Positions 23,734 through 32,215 of a stretch of DNA of 64,000 nucleotides are shown in pieces. Each line of letters begins with the position of its first letter. Position 1 is the first letter of the stretch. Under the pieces are notes generated by a model that was given only the letters and a program-made list of their open reading frames with translations, made no database searches and was not told the DNA's origin. Location: contig JADIYJ010000031.1 of assembly GCA_016705325.1 (NCBI GenBank), positions 1-64,000 of the forward strand, read 5' to 3'. Made by a program: the position numbers and the translations under genes. The DNA is from Pseudomonadota bacterium. Lineage in GTDB: Bacteria > Pseudomonadota > Gammaproteobacteria > Steroidobacterales > Steroidobacteraceae.

Positions 23734-25944
23734 TTAGAACAGCTCCAGCGGATCGACATCGAGCGCCCAGCGCACCTTGCGTGCACCCGGCGCTTCTTCC
23801 AGCAGCGGCACCCAGCGCGCCAGCAGCCGCTGCAACGGTGAATGCGTCGCCGCATGCAGCAGCAGCTGCGCGCGGTAATGGCCGGCGCGGCGTTCCATCG
23901 GCGCAGCCGCCGGGCCGAGCACCTCGACGCCTGCAACCGCGCACGTCGCGACCAGTTCTTTCGCATGCTCGAGAAATGCGAGCGGCGCCTCGCGTCCCGG
24001 CGCTTCCGCGCGCAACACGGCGACGCGGGCGAACGGCGGCCAATGCGCCTGCTCGCGCTCGACCAGCGCGGCTGCAGCGAATGCGTCGTAGCCGCCGTGC
24101 ACCAGCTGCTGCAGCAGAGGATGCTCCGGGTATTCCGTCTGGATCAGTACCTCACCGGGTTTCTCCGCGCGCCCCGCGCGTCCCGACACTTGCACGATCG
24201 TTTGCGCCAGTCGCTCGGCTGCGCGGAAGTCCGTGCCGAACAAGCCCTGGTCCGCGTTCAGCACGACCACCAGCGTGACCAGCGGAAAATGGTGGCCTTT
24301 GGTCAGCATCTGCGTGCCGACCAGCAGTCGTACCTCGCCGCTGTGAACGCGCTCGAGCGTTTGCTCGAGCGAGCCGCGCTTGCGCACGGCATCGCGGTCG
24401 ATGCGGGCCAGCGCGAATTCGGGGAAGAAGCCGGCCAGCGTTTCTTCGATGCGCTCCGTGCCCTGGCCCACGGGCTTGACCGCTTCGCCGCAATCAGGAC
24501 AGGTCTCGGGGATTGGCCGATGCGTGCCGCAATGGTGGCAATCGAGCGAACGTTCGCGCTGGTGCACGGTGAGCCGCGCGTCGCAGCGCGGGCACGGCGC
24601 CACCCAGCCACAGCCGGGGCAGAACAGCGTCGGCGCGTAGCCACGGCGGTTCAGGTAGATCAGCACCTGGCCGCCCGCGTCGAGGTGGCGGCGGATGGTC
24701 AGCAGCGTCGGCGTCGCAAAGCCCTGCGTGTCGGCATGAGCGCGCAAATCGATCAGGTGCAGGCTCGGCGGCCTGGCGCCTGCCGTGCGCTTGGGCAGGT
24801 CGAGACGTTGCGCGCGCCCGGCGCGAATGCGCTCGAGGCTTTCGAGCGAGGGCGTCGCCGAGCCAAGCACGATCGGGATACCGTGACGCTGCGCCCGGGC
24901 CAGCGCCAGGTCACGCGCGGAGTAGCGGAAGCCGTCCTGCTGCTTGTACGACGCGTCGTGCTCTTCGTCGATCACGATCAAGCCGGGGCGTGCGAGCGGC
25001 GCGAAGACGGCCGAACGGGTGCCGATCACCACTGCTGCCGAACCCGCACGGGCTGCGCGCCAGGCCTGCAGGCGATCGGTGTCGGTGAGTCCTGAATGCA
25101 GCACCGCCAGCGGCCCAGGTATCCGTGCCGCGAAGCGCGCGACGAGTTGCGGAGTCAGCGAGATTTCCGGCACCAGCACCAGCGCCTGTTCGCCGTGCGC
25201 GACGACTGCGCCAATCGCGCGCAGGTAGACCTCGGTCTTGCCGCTGCCGGTCACGCCGTGCAGCACGAACGGCGTATAGCAGCCGTGGGCGGCAACGATC
25301 GCGCCGACTGCCGCGTCCTGTTCCGGCGTCAATTCCGGGCCCGGTTCGCGTGCCACGGCAGTGGTCGTCGTGCCGGTTGCGACGACGCCCTCGCGCACAC
25401 GCAGCACCCAGCCGCGTTGCTCCAGTTCGCGCACGTGGTCGCGCCAGCGGGGCGACAGCGCGCCGAGTTCCGCCGCGCCGCCAGGGCCGTGAGCTGCCAG
25501 GTAGTCGACCAGCCCGCGCAGCCTGGTGGCGCGCGTGCCGATGGGCGCGGCATCCCCGGTTCGGGCTGCCGCACTGAGCGTCCAGCGTTCGGCAGAGGCC
25601 ACGGCGTCGGCGCCATTGCGCAGCGCGACCGGGAGCGCGGCCGCGATCACTTCGCCGGGGGGATGACGGTAGTACTCCGCCGACCAGCGCAGCAGGTCGA
25701 GCAGGATCGCGTCGAGCACCGGGATTTCGTCGATGAGCGCGAGCGCGCTCTTCAGGCGTGTGTCCGGCACCTCCGATCGCTGGCGCAATTCAACGATGAC
25801 GCCGACTGCCTTGCGCCTCCCGAACGGCACCCAGACTCGCTGGCCTGGTTGCAGTCTTGCGGGCTCAATGGACGCCGGTGCCCGGTAGTCGAACAGCCGC
25901 CGGAGGGGGGCATCGATGGCCACGCCCAGGATCGGGCGGGTCAT
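23734..25944 (-). CDS. priA: Primosomal replication restart helicase PriA
   Basis: The 736-residue protein starts MTRPILGVAIDAPLRRLFDY (ATG 25944), the 3'-DNA-end-binding domain. It then shows Walker A HGVTGSGKTEVYLRAI, the DEEH box LIVIDEEHDASYKQQDGFRY and a zinc domain with four CxxC pairs (FCPGCG, PCPRCD, DCHHCG, TCPDCG). Helicase motifs V and VI (GTQMLTKGHHFP, QVSGRAGRA) follow. All catalytic elements are present. PriA reloads the replicative helicase at stalled forks. The upstream region holds DnaA-box-like 9-mers. Confidence 0.95.
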   Translation of the reverse strand: MTRPILGVAIDAPLRRLFDYRAPASIEPARLQPGQRVWVPFGRRKAVGVIVELRQRSEVPDTRLKSALALIDEIPVLDAILLDLLRWSAEYYRHPPGEVIAAALPVALRNGADAVASAERWTLSAAARTGDAAPIGTRATRLRGLVDYLAAHGPGGAAELGALSPRWRDHVRELEQRGWVLRVREGVVATGTTTTAVAREPGPELTPEQDAAVGAIVAAHGCYTPFVLHGVTGSGKTEVYLRAIGAVVAHGEQALVLVPEISLTPQLVARFAARIPGPLAVLHSGLTDTDRLQAWRAARAGSAAVVIGTRSAVFAPLARPGLIVIDEEHDASYKQQDGFRYSARDLALARAQRHGIPIVLGSATPSLESLERIRAGRAQRLDLPKRTAGARPPSLHLIDLRAHADTQGFATPTLLTIRRHLDAGGQVLIYLNRRGYAPTLFCPGCGWVAPCPRCDARLTVHQRERSLDCHHCGTHRPIPETCPDCGEAVKPVGQGTERIEETLAGFFPEFALARIDRDAVRKRGSLEQTLERVHSGEVRLLVGTQMLTKGHHFPLVTLVVVLNADQGLFGTDFRAAERLAQTIVQVSGRAGRAEKPGEVLIQTEYPEHPLLQQLVHGGYDAFAAAALVEREQAHWPPFARVAVLRAEAPGREAPLAFLEHAKELVATCAVAGVEVLGPAAAPMERRAGHYRAQLLLHAATHSPLQRLLARWVPLLEEAPGARKVRWALDVDPLELF

Positions 25945-26250
25945 CGGCAGCGACCCCCCGCAGTTGTCCACAGACCCTGTGGAAAACTCTGTGGATGGCT
26001 TGCGTGAATCGCGCCCAAGTGCCGGTTCTGTCGAGGAGTCCTAGACACTGATCACAAAATCGCCGTCAAAAAAAATATCAAATAATTCAATTGCATATGC
26101 GGAAATGCCACAGCTGTTCGCAGCCTCGTCGCGCAATCCGTTGATCCGATGCAACGGTCCGTCTGCAACAGCGCTGGCGAAGTGCACAGCTTTTTGCAGT
26201 GCGCCACGTCAACCATTTGTTCTGCAAAGCGTTGTTCGGGCCGGACGACG
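25945..26250. other. priA-sigma factor intergenic region with DnaA-box-like sites and an AT-rich patch
   Basis: Three 9-mers resembling TTATCCACA lie within 35 bases: TTGTCCACA (25964-25972), TGTGGAAAA (25978-25986, reverse, fits TTWTNCACA) and TGTGGATGG (25990-25998, reverse, two mismatches). About 70 bases further is a run of eight A (26068-26075) in an AT-rich stretch to about 26097, very different from the surrounding GC content. No open frame fits. It probably also holds the divergent promoters of priA and the sigma factor operon. Confidence 0.5.
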
Positions 26251-26910
26251 ATGCAACCGCGGGGAACGCGAGTCTACGACATGCAAGGCTTTGCTAGGCT
26301 CGAGGCAGGCGCCGCTCGTGCGGTGGAGACCGCATGGTGCGCACCCGGGGAGGATCGACTGGACGCAGCGCAGGTACGTGAGCTTGACCGATTCCTGGCC
26401 GGCGTCGAGCGCCGTGCCTTCCGGATCGCGCAGAGCGCGCTGCGCGACACCGACGACGCCCACGACGTGGTGCAGGTTGCGATGCTGCGTCTGGCGCAGA
26501 GCTATGGGTCGCGTCCCAGCGCAGAATGGAAGCCGCTGTTCTATCGCATTCTCTACAACGGTATCCGCGACCTGCAACGGCGCCACGGAGTGCGGCGACG
26601 GTTCTTCGGCCTGCTGCCCGGCGCGGCGAGCCACGACGAAAGCTGTGGCGAGGACCCGCTCGAGCGGGTGCCGGATTCCGCACCCGAACCCCTGCAACAG
26701 CTCGCCACGGACGAGGCGATGCGGCATCTGGACCAGGCCCTGCGCCGCTTGCCGGCCCGCCAGCTCGAGGCGTTCTCGTTGCGCTGCCTGGAGGGCCTCG
26801 ACGTGGCGGCAACGGCCGCCGCGATGGACTGCAGCGAAGGCAGCGTAAAGACACACTATTTCCGCGCAATGCAGGCGCTGCGCGCTGAACTTGCCGAGGT
26901 ACGTACATGA
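26251..26910 (+). CDS. RNA polymerase sigma-70 family factor (ECF-like)
   Basis: The product has sigma region 2 (DTDDAHDVVQVAMLRLAQSY, then WKPLFYRILYNGIRDLQRR) and region 4 (RLPARQLEAFSLRCLEGLDV, with the recognition helix ATAAAMDCSEGSVKTHYFRA). A linker joins them, without region 1 or 3, as in ECF factors. The start is uncertain: ATG 26251 gives 219 residues and ATG 26281 gives 209. The stop overlaps the next gene (ATGA), and the DUF3619 and DUF3106 genes follow. This four-gene layout is common in Xanthomonadales and Burkholderiales. No anti-sigma function is proven for the neighbours. Confidence 0.85.
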   Translation: MQPRGTRVYDMQGFARLEAGAARAVETAWCAPGEDRLDAAQVRELDRFLAGVERRAFRIAQSALRDTDDAHDVVQVAMLRLAQSYGSRPSAEWKPLFYRILYNGIRDLQRRHGVRRRFFGLLPGAASHDESCGEDPLERVPDSAPEPLQQLATDEAMRHLDQALRRLPARQLEAFSLRCLEGLDVAATAAAMDCSEGSVKTHYFRAMQALRAELAEVRT

Positions 26911-27317
26911 GAGAGCATCCCGACGAACGCGCCGCTGCCGAGCTGGAGCGGCAGGTGCGGAACGTGTTCCAGGCCAGCGTCGACGACCTCGATGCGGCCA
27001 CGCTCTCGCGCCTGCACCGGTCGCGGCGGCAGGCGCTCGACGCGGCTGCAGGTCGCAAACGCAGCGGCTGGCGCTGGACAGCCTGGGCGCCTGTCGGCGC
27101 GCTCGCCGCCAGTGTGCTGGCTGCGGTGCTGTTGCTGCGCTCGCCATCGGAGACGGACGCACCTGCGCAGATCGCTGTGACTCCGACGACTGCCGACCTC
27201 CGGCAGGACCCACTCGAACTGCTGGCAGCGGGCGAGGACATCGAGCTCGCGACCGAGGCGGATCTCGAGTTCTATGTCTGGGTCGAGCTCGAAACGGCCG
27301 ACGACGGGGTGGGCTGA
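26907..27317 (+). CDS. DUF3619-family inner-membrane protein, possible anti-sigma partner
   Basis: The 136-residue protein overlaps the sigma gene by four bases. A soluble N-terminus (ELERQVRNVFQASVDDLDAA, then TLSRLHRSRRQALDAA) is followed by one membrane helix (AWAPVGALAASVLAAVLLLR) and a short acidic periplasmic tail ending EADLEFYVWVELE. The conserved FYxWLE-like ending is typical of DUF3619. A cytoplasmic helix plus one membrane span next to a sigma factor suggests an anti-sigma role, which is inference. Confidence 0.75.
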   Translation: MREHPDERAAAELERQVRNVFQASVDDLDAATLSRLHRSRRQALDAAAGRKRSGWRWTAWAPVGALAASVLAAVLLLRSPSETDAPAQIAVTPTTADLRQDPLELLAAGEDIELATEADLEFYVWVELETADDGVG

Positions 27318-27318
27318 A

Positions 27319-27516
27319 ATGCGGAAGCGGCATCGACTTCGCACTCAGTCCAGGCCGGTCCCGCTGCTCGCCGCGTTGACCGCGGGCGGCGCGGCAGTCG
27401 CCGCGGACGCGTCCATGCCCGCTGCAAGCAGTGCGGCCTCGAAGCCGCCGAGCCCGACGACGATCGAACAGCGCGGTGCCGTTCAGGCGCCCGCGACGAC
27501 GGAGCGCAAGCCATGA
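27319..27516 (+). CDS. Small membrane or secreted protein in the sigma factor operon
   Basis: The start ATG at 27319 lies just after the DUF3619 stop, and the TGA (27514-27516) overlaps the DUF3106 start. The 65-residue chain has a basic N-terminus (MRKRHRLRTQSRPV), a hydrophobic segment (PLLAALTAGGAAVAAD) and a low-complexity alanine-, serine- and proline-rich tail. The tight coupling on both sides supports a real gene. No family was recognised. Confidence 0.55.
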   Translation: MRKRHRLRTQSRPVPLLAALTAGGAAVAADASMPAASSAASKPPSPTTIEQRGAVQAPATTERKP

Positions 27517-28091
27517 ACATCTCGCCCACCCGAACCATTACGGCACTGCTCATGTCCGCGAGCCTGCTGTGCCTGGCGCCGGTCGTCAGCTCTGCGGCGA
27601 ACGCGCCGACGGCAGCGTCTGCCAAGGATGCGGCGCCAGCGGCCGGTGTGCCCTGGTCACAACTCGCCCCGGAACAGCAGCGTGTGCTCGAGCCGTACCG
27701 CGAGCACTGGAATCAGTTGCCGCCGGAGCGGCAGCAGGCCATCGCGCGGGGCGCCGAACGCTGGCGGCAGATGACGCCAGAACAGCAGCAGCAGGCGCAA
27801 CAGCGATTCCAGCAGTGGCAGAGCCTGCCGCCGGAGGAGCGGCAGAAGGCGCGCCAGCGTTACCAGCAGTTCCGCGAACTTTCACCGGAAGACCAGCAGC
27901 GACTGCGCGAGGGGTTCCACAAGTACCACTCGTTGCCACCCGAACAGCGCGAGCAACTGCGCGAACGCTGGCAGGACATGACGCCCGAGCAACGACAGAA
28001 GATGAAGGAGCGCTGGAAGGACGCGACGCCGGAACAGCGCGAGAAGATGCGCAAGCGCGTGCAGACGAGGCAGGAGCGCGGCGCGACCTAA
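27513..28091 (+). CDS. DUF3106-family secreted helical-repeat protein
   Basis: The 192-residue protein has a signal peptide (SLLCLAPVVSSAANA) followed by five to six degenerate repeats of about 21 residues. Each has the form LxPEQQQxxxxRxxxWxxL, for example WRQMTPEQQQQAQQRFQQW and YHSLPPEQREQLRERWQDM. The pattern is alpha-helical and glutamine- and arginine-rich, like Spy/CpxP-type periplasmic proteins. DUF3106 genes sit with sigma/DUF3619 genes in other genomes. A chaperone or metal-stress role is only suggested by the resemblance. Confidence 0.82.
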   Translation: MNISPTRTITALLMSASLLCLAPVVSSAANAPTAASAKDAAPAAGVPWSQLAPEQQRVLEPYREHWNQLPPERQQAIARGAERWRQMTPEQQQQAQQRFQQWQSLPPEERQKARQRYQQFRELSPEDQQRLREGFHKYHSLPPEQREQLRERWQDMTPEQRQKMKERWKDATPEQREKMRKRVQTRQERGAT

Positions 28092-28138
28092 GCGCGGCGC
28101 GTTCCTCATCGATCACAGCGGAGCGCGGCTACGATGGC

Positions 28139-28242
28139 GCTGCTTTCGCCGTCGAGAGCGGTGACTTGCTGCGGGCGCCGTGTCGAAGCGCGTGAGACCC
28201 CGGTGTCCGCAGCAAGTCACCGCTCTCGACGGCGAAAGCAGC
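28139..28242. repeat. Perfect 36-bp inverted repeat with a 32-base loop
   Basis: Bases 28139-28174 are the exact reverse complement of 28207-28242, separated by 32 bases. It starts 48 bases after the DUF3106 stop and ends 68 bases before the pntB stop on the other strand, between convergent genes. There is no T-run on either side, so it is not a standard intrinsic terminator. A perfect arm of this length implies recent origin or selection. Confidence 0.85.
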
Positions 28243-28309
28243 CGGCACCTGCGACCCGCTCCACTGCGAATGATCGGCGAGTATCTCCCAGCGGCACCGG
28301 GGAACGGCC

Positions 28310-29719
28310 TCAGCTTTTGAGCGCCACCAGCACCTCGTCCAGCATCTTCTTCGCGTCGCCGAACAGCATCCGGTTGTTCTCTTTGTAGAACAGCGGATTG
28401 TCGACGCCGGCGTAGCCCGAGGCCATCGAGCGCTTCATCACGATCGAGGTCTTCGCCTTCCACACCTGCAGCACCGGCATGCCGGCGATCGGGCTGGTCG
28501 GGTCGTCCTCGGCCGCGGGGTTCACGATGTCGTTGGCGCCGATCACCATCGAGACGTCGGTGTCCGGGAAGTCTTCATTCAGTTCGTCCATCTCGAACAC
28601 GATGTCGTAAGGCACCTTGGCCTCGGCCAGCAGCACGTTCATGTGTCCAGGCATGCGGCCTGCGACCGGATGAATGCCGAAGCGCACGTTCACGCCCTTC
28701 TCGCGCAAGTGCTTCGTGATTTCGTACACGGTGTGCTGCGCCTGGGCGACGGCCATGCCGTAGCCCGGCACGATGATCACGTTCTTCGCCTCGCGCAGTA
28801 GCTCCGCCGTCTCGACGGCGCTGATGGCCGTGACCTCGCCCGCGGGTTGCGCGCCTGCTGCGGCGGGTGCCGCACCTTCGCCGGTGCCGAAGCCGCCCGC
28901 GATGACGCTCAGGAAATTGCGATTCATCGCGCGACACATGATGTAGGACAGGATCGCGCCCGAGGACCCGACGAGCGCGCCGGTGACGATGAGCAGATCG
29001 TTCGAGAGCATGAGGCCGGCGGCCGCAGCGGCCCAGCCCGAGTAGCTGTTGAGCAGCGAGACCACGACCGGCATGTCCGCGCCGCCGATCGCCATCACCA
29101 TGTGCACGCCGAAAAGCAGCGCGATCACCGTCATGACGGCGAGCGGCAGCATCCCCGAGTTGATGTCGTGCGCATTCAGGAACTGCACGCCGAACCAGAT
29201 AACACCGAGCAGCCCGGCGAGGTTGAGCCAGTGCCGGGCGGGCAGCAGCAGTGGCTTGCCGCCGATCTTGCCCGAGAGCTTGCCGAAGGCGATGACCGAA
29301 CCCGAGAACGTGACGGCACCGATCAGAATGCCGATGTAGATCTCGACTTCGTGGATGGCCTTCTCGGCGCCGGCCAGGACGATCGAGGTGTCGACGTAGC
29401 TCGCGAAGCCGACGAGGCAAGCCGCCAGGCCGACGAGGCTGTGCATGATTGCAACGAGCTCGGGCATCTGCGTCATCTGCACCTTGCGTGCGGCATACAG
29501 GCCGAGGCTACCGCCGACGAGCAGTGCACCGACGATCCACGGAATGCCAGCCGCGGTGACGCGCGGGCCGAACACGGTCGCGAGCACGGCAATCGTCATG
29601 CCGACGATGCCGTAGAAGTTGCCGCGCCGCGAAGTCTCCGGATTGGAGAGACCGCCCAGGCTCAGGATGAACAGGATGGTGGCGGCGATGTAGGCCACCG
29701 AGGCTAGATTGGCGGACAT
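28310..29719 (-). CDS. pntB: Proton-translocating NAD(P)+ transhydrogenase, beta subunit
   Basis: The 469-residue protein has the PntB layout. An N-terminal membrane domain of about nine helices includes VGLAACLVGFASYVDTS and MTVIALLFGVHMVMAIGGAD. The C-terminal NADP(H)-binding domain III has VPGYGMAVAQAQHTVYEI, RFGIHPVAGRMPGHMNVLL and a GANDIVNPAAEDDPTSPIAG loop. Together with PntA it uses the proton gradient to drive hydride transfer from NADH to NADP+. Its start lies 12 bases from the pntA stop, so the two form an operon. Confidence 0.95.
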   Translation of the reverse strand: MSANLASVAYIAATILFILSLGGLSNPETSRRGNFYGIVGMTIAVLATVFGPRVTAAGIPWIVGALLVGGSLGLYAARKVQMTQMPELVAIMHSLVGLAACLVGFASYVDTSIVLAGAEKAIHEVEIYIGILIGAVTFSGSVIAFGKLSGKIGGKPLLLPARHWLNLAGLLGVIWFGVQFLNAHDINSGMLPLAVMTVIALLFGVHMVMAIGGADMPVVVSLLNSYSGWAAAAAGLMLSNDLLIVTGALVGSSGAILSYIMCRAMNRNFLSVIAGGFGTGEGAAPAAAGAQPAGEVTAISAVETAELLREAKNVIIVPGYGMAVAQAQHTVYEITKHLREKGVNVRFGIHPVAGRMPGHMNVLLAEAKVPYDIVFEMDELNEDFPDTDVSMVIGANDIVNPAAEDDPTSPIAGMPVLQVWKAKTSIVMKRSMASGYAGVDNPLFYKENNRMLFGDAKKMLDEVLVALKS

Positions 29720-29731
29720 GCTCGCGCCCCC

Positions 29732-31324
29732 TTATTTCCGGAACATCGCAAGCATGCGACGCGTGACGGCGAAGCCGCCGAACATGTTGATCGCGGTGAG
29801 CGTGAGCGCTGCGACCGCCAGGCCGAGGATCAGCGCGCCGGGTCGGCCTACTGTCTCCGCGCCGAGTGGCGGTGCCACCTGGACGAGCGCGCCGATCGCG
29901 ATGATGCTGGAGATGGCGTTGGTCACGCTCATCAGCGGCGTGTGCAACGCAGGCGTGACGTTCCACACGACCATGTAGCCGACGAAGCAGGCCAGCACGA
30001 AGACGGTGAAGTGCGAGAGGAACGAGGCCGGCGCAAAGGCACCAACCAGCCAGAACAGCAGCGCGCCCACGCCGAACAGGATCGCGAGGCTCTTCGCCGA
30101 GGCGGGTTCGCCGGCGCCGTGGCCATGCCCCGATTTCTTCGCCGGCATTGCAGCGGCGGCGGGCTTGGCCTGCGGTGGCGCGGCCGGCAGCTTGGGCGGT
30201 GGCGGCGGCCAGGTGATGGTGCCGTCCTTGACGACGGTCAGGCCGCGGATGGCATCGTCGTCCATGTTGACGTTGATGACGCCGTCCTTGGTCTTGCAGA
30301 GTTCCTCGGTCACGCGCAGCAGGTTGGTCGAGTAGAGCGTCGAGGACTGCTTGGCCAGGCGGCTGACGAGGTCGGTGTAGCCGATGATGGTGACGCCGTG
30401 CCTGACCACGGCCTCGCCGGGAACGGTGAGTTCGCAGTTGCCGCCTTGTTCGCCCGCCATGTCGACGATGACGCTGCCGGGCTTCATGCTCTGCACCATC
30501 TCGGCGGTGATGAGCCTGGGAGCCGGCTTGCCCGGGATCAGGGCAGTCGTGATGATGATGTCCGCTTCCCTGGCCTGGCTGGCATACATCGCGCGCTGGG
30601 CCTGCTGAAAGCCCTCACTCATCACCTTGGCGTAGCCGCCACCGCCGGAGCCTTCTTCCTCGTAGTCGACCTTGACGAATTCGCCGCCCAGCGACACGAC
30701 CTGGTCGGCGACTTCGGCGCGCGTGTCGTTGGCGCGCACGATGGCGCCCAGGTTGGCAGCGGTACCGATGGCGGCCAGGCCGGCGACACCGGCGCCGGCG
30801 ACGAAGACCTTGGCCGGCGGAATCTTGCCTGCCGCCGTGACCTGGCCGTTGAAGAACCGGCCGAAGGCGTTGGCGGCCTCGATCACGGCGCGGTAGCCGC
30901 TGATGCTGGCCATGGAGGTGAGCGCGTCCATCTTCTGCGCGCGGGAGAGCTGGCGCGGCAGGGAATCGATGGCCAGCACGGTCAGCTTGCGCGCGGCCAG
31001 CCGTTGCATGAGTTCGGGGTTCTGCGCCGGCCAGATGAAGCTGACGAGCGTCGTGCCCGGCTTCATCAGCGCGATCTCGTCCGCGGTCGGTCCGCGCACC
31101 TTGAAGACGATGTCCGCACCGTCCATCAGCTCCGCGGCATTGCCGGAGATCCGCGCGCCTGCGGCCTGATAGGACTCGTCGCTGAAGTTGGCTGCTGCCC
31201 CGGCCCCGCTTTCGACGCGGACGGCGAAGCCGAGCTTGAGCAGCTTCTCGACCACTTCCGGGACGGTGGCAACACGTTTTTCGCCGGCGTAGATCTCGCG
31301 CGGCACAGCGATCGTCAGCGACAT
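29732..31324 (-). CDS. pntA: Proton-translocating NAD(P)+ transhydrogenase, alpha subunit (one-chain form)
   Basis: The 530-residue protein starts MSLTIAVPREIYAGEKRVAT. It carries the NAD(H)-binding domain I (VFVAGAGVAGLAAIGTAANL, then RANDTRAEVADQVVSLGGEF) and a proline-alanine linker with an HGHGAG patch. A membrane part of four helices (SLAILFGVGALLFWLVGAF to AALTLTAINMFGGFAVTRRM) closes the chain. In many alphaproteobacteria this subunit is split in two; here it is one chain as in E. coli. It pairs with PntB just downstream. Confidence 0.95.
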   Translation of the reverse strand: MSLTIAVPREIYAGEKRVATVPEVVEKLLKLGFAVRVESGAGAAANFSDESYQAAGARISGNAAELMDGADIVFKVRGPTADEIALMKPGTTLVSFIWPAQNPELMQRLAARKLTVLAIDSLPRQLSRAQKMDALTSMASISGYRAVIEAANAFGRFFNGQVTAAGKIPPAKVFVAGAGVAGLAAIGTAANLGAIVRANDTRAEVADQVVSLGGEFVKVDYEEEGSGGGGYAKVMSEGFQQAQRAMYASQAREADIIITTALIPGKPAPRLITAEMVQSMKPGSVIVDMAGEQGGNCELTVPGEAVVRHGVTIIGYTDLVSRLAKQSSTLYSTNLLRVTEELCKTKDGVINVNMDDDAIRGLTVVKDGTITWPPPPPKLPAAPPQAKPAAAAMPAKKSGHGHGAGEPASAKSLAILFGVGALLFWLVGAFAPASFLSHFTVFVLACFVGYMVVWNVTPALHTPLMSVTNAISSIIAIGALVQVAPPLGAETVGRPGALILGLAVAALTLTAINMFGGFAVTRRMLAMFRK

Positions 31325-31447
31325 GGTTCGGTCATCCTCCCCGCAACCCGGACGCGGCTAAACCGCTGCCGTGAAAGGGATATTCTGGATTGGCACGGCA
31401 GCAAAACAGCCGTGGATTATTGCACAGCAGTGCCGTATCTTCACGGC

Positions 31448-32074
31448 ATGCGCGCGCTTTCGCAGTACGCACTTTCGCAGGAAGTCCTGCGGACGGACGT
31501 CTCGGGAATGCCCCTGGAGTGGATCGACTACCGGGATGCGGTCCGGTTGCACTTCATGGGACAGGTCGCCTATGCGTTCGGCCAGACCCTCTTCTCGCTG
31601 CGGGGCGGCGTGAACGCGCGCACCGGTGAGCGCACCGTCGTCAAGGTCAGTTCGATCGTCGCGACGATCGGCCACCGCCACAATCCCGGCGACCGGCATC
31701 ATGGCTACGTGCCGCCGCTGAACAACGAAACGCTGTTCCGCCGCGACGCCTACCTCTGCCTGTACTGCGCGCAGCGCTTTCCTGCGGCCCAGCTCTCGCG
31801 CGACCACGTTACCCCGATTTCACGGGGTGGACAGGACACCTGGAACAACGTCGTCACCGCCTGCCGGCGCTGCAACAACCTCAAGGCCTGGCGGACCCCC
31901 GAGCAGGCCAAGCTGCAGCTGATCGCCGTGCCGTTCACGCCCAGCTACGCGGAGTACATCTACCTGAAGGGCCGGCGCGTGCTGGCCGACCAGATGGAGT
32001 ACCTGCTCGCGCATTTCCCGCGATCCAGCCCCTTGCACGCGCGATTGCGCCAAGGTGCGGCGGCGCGGAACTAA
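31448..32074 (+). CDS. HNH endonuclease-domain protein
   Basis: The 208-residue protein starts at ATG 31448. The C-terminal half has a canonical HNH zinc-finger nuclease: CLYCAQRFPAAQLSRDHVTP (first CxxC and catalytic DH), SRGGQDTWNNVVTACRRCNN (the N and second CxxC) and NLKAWRTPEQAKLQL. The N-terminal half (LSQEVLRTDVSGMPLEWIDY) matches a conserved chromosomal group of HNH proteins found widely in proteobacteria, not a phage or intron-specific type. It is divergent from pntA. Cellular role unknown. Confidence 0.85.
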   Translation: MRALSQYALSQEVLRTDVSGMPLEWIDYRDAVRLHFMGQVAYAFGQTLFSLRGGVNARTGERTVVKVSSIVATIGHRHNPGDRHHGYVPPLNNETLFRRDAYLCLYCAQRFPAAQLSRDHVTPISRGGQDTWNNVVTACRRCNNLKAWRTPEQAKLQLIAVPFTPSYAEYIYLKGRRVLADQMEYLLAHFPRSSPLHARLRQGAAARN

Positions 32075-32088
32075 GGTGGCGCTCGCGG

Positions 32089-32168
32089 CAAGCGACTGAT
32101 CCGGGACCTTCCCCCGAGCTTGGAAAGGCAGACACGCGCTCGGGGGAAGGTCCCGGATCAGTCGCTTG
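32089..32168. repeat. Perfect 31-bp inverted repeat with an 18-base loop
   Basis: Bases 32089-32119 are the exact reverse complement of 32138-32168. It begins 15 bases after the HNH gene stop. The stem is rich in G and C with no following T-run, so it differs from a normal terminator, though a stem this strong could still halt RNA polymerase or protect the mRNA 3' end. Confidence 0.85.
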
Positions 32169-32185
32169 TAGTAGGCGGCACCTGA

Positions 32186-32215
32186 GCAAGTTTTCCGCCG
32201 AGCCGGAAAACTTGC
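32186..32215. repeat. Perfect 12-bp hairpin with a 6-base loop
   Basis: GCAAGTTTTCCG (32186-32197) pairs exactly with CGGAAAACTTGC (32204-32215). It lies 17 bases beyond the 31-bp hairpin. It may be part of a compound termination region for the HNH gene, but it lacks a T-tract on either strand. Confidence 0.7.

Noticed and set aside
29942..32074. 710-residue plus-strand protein
   Set aside because: Only the last 208 residues (the HNH protein) look real; the rest is antisense to pntA and has no family resemblance.
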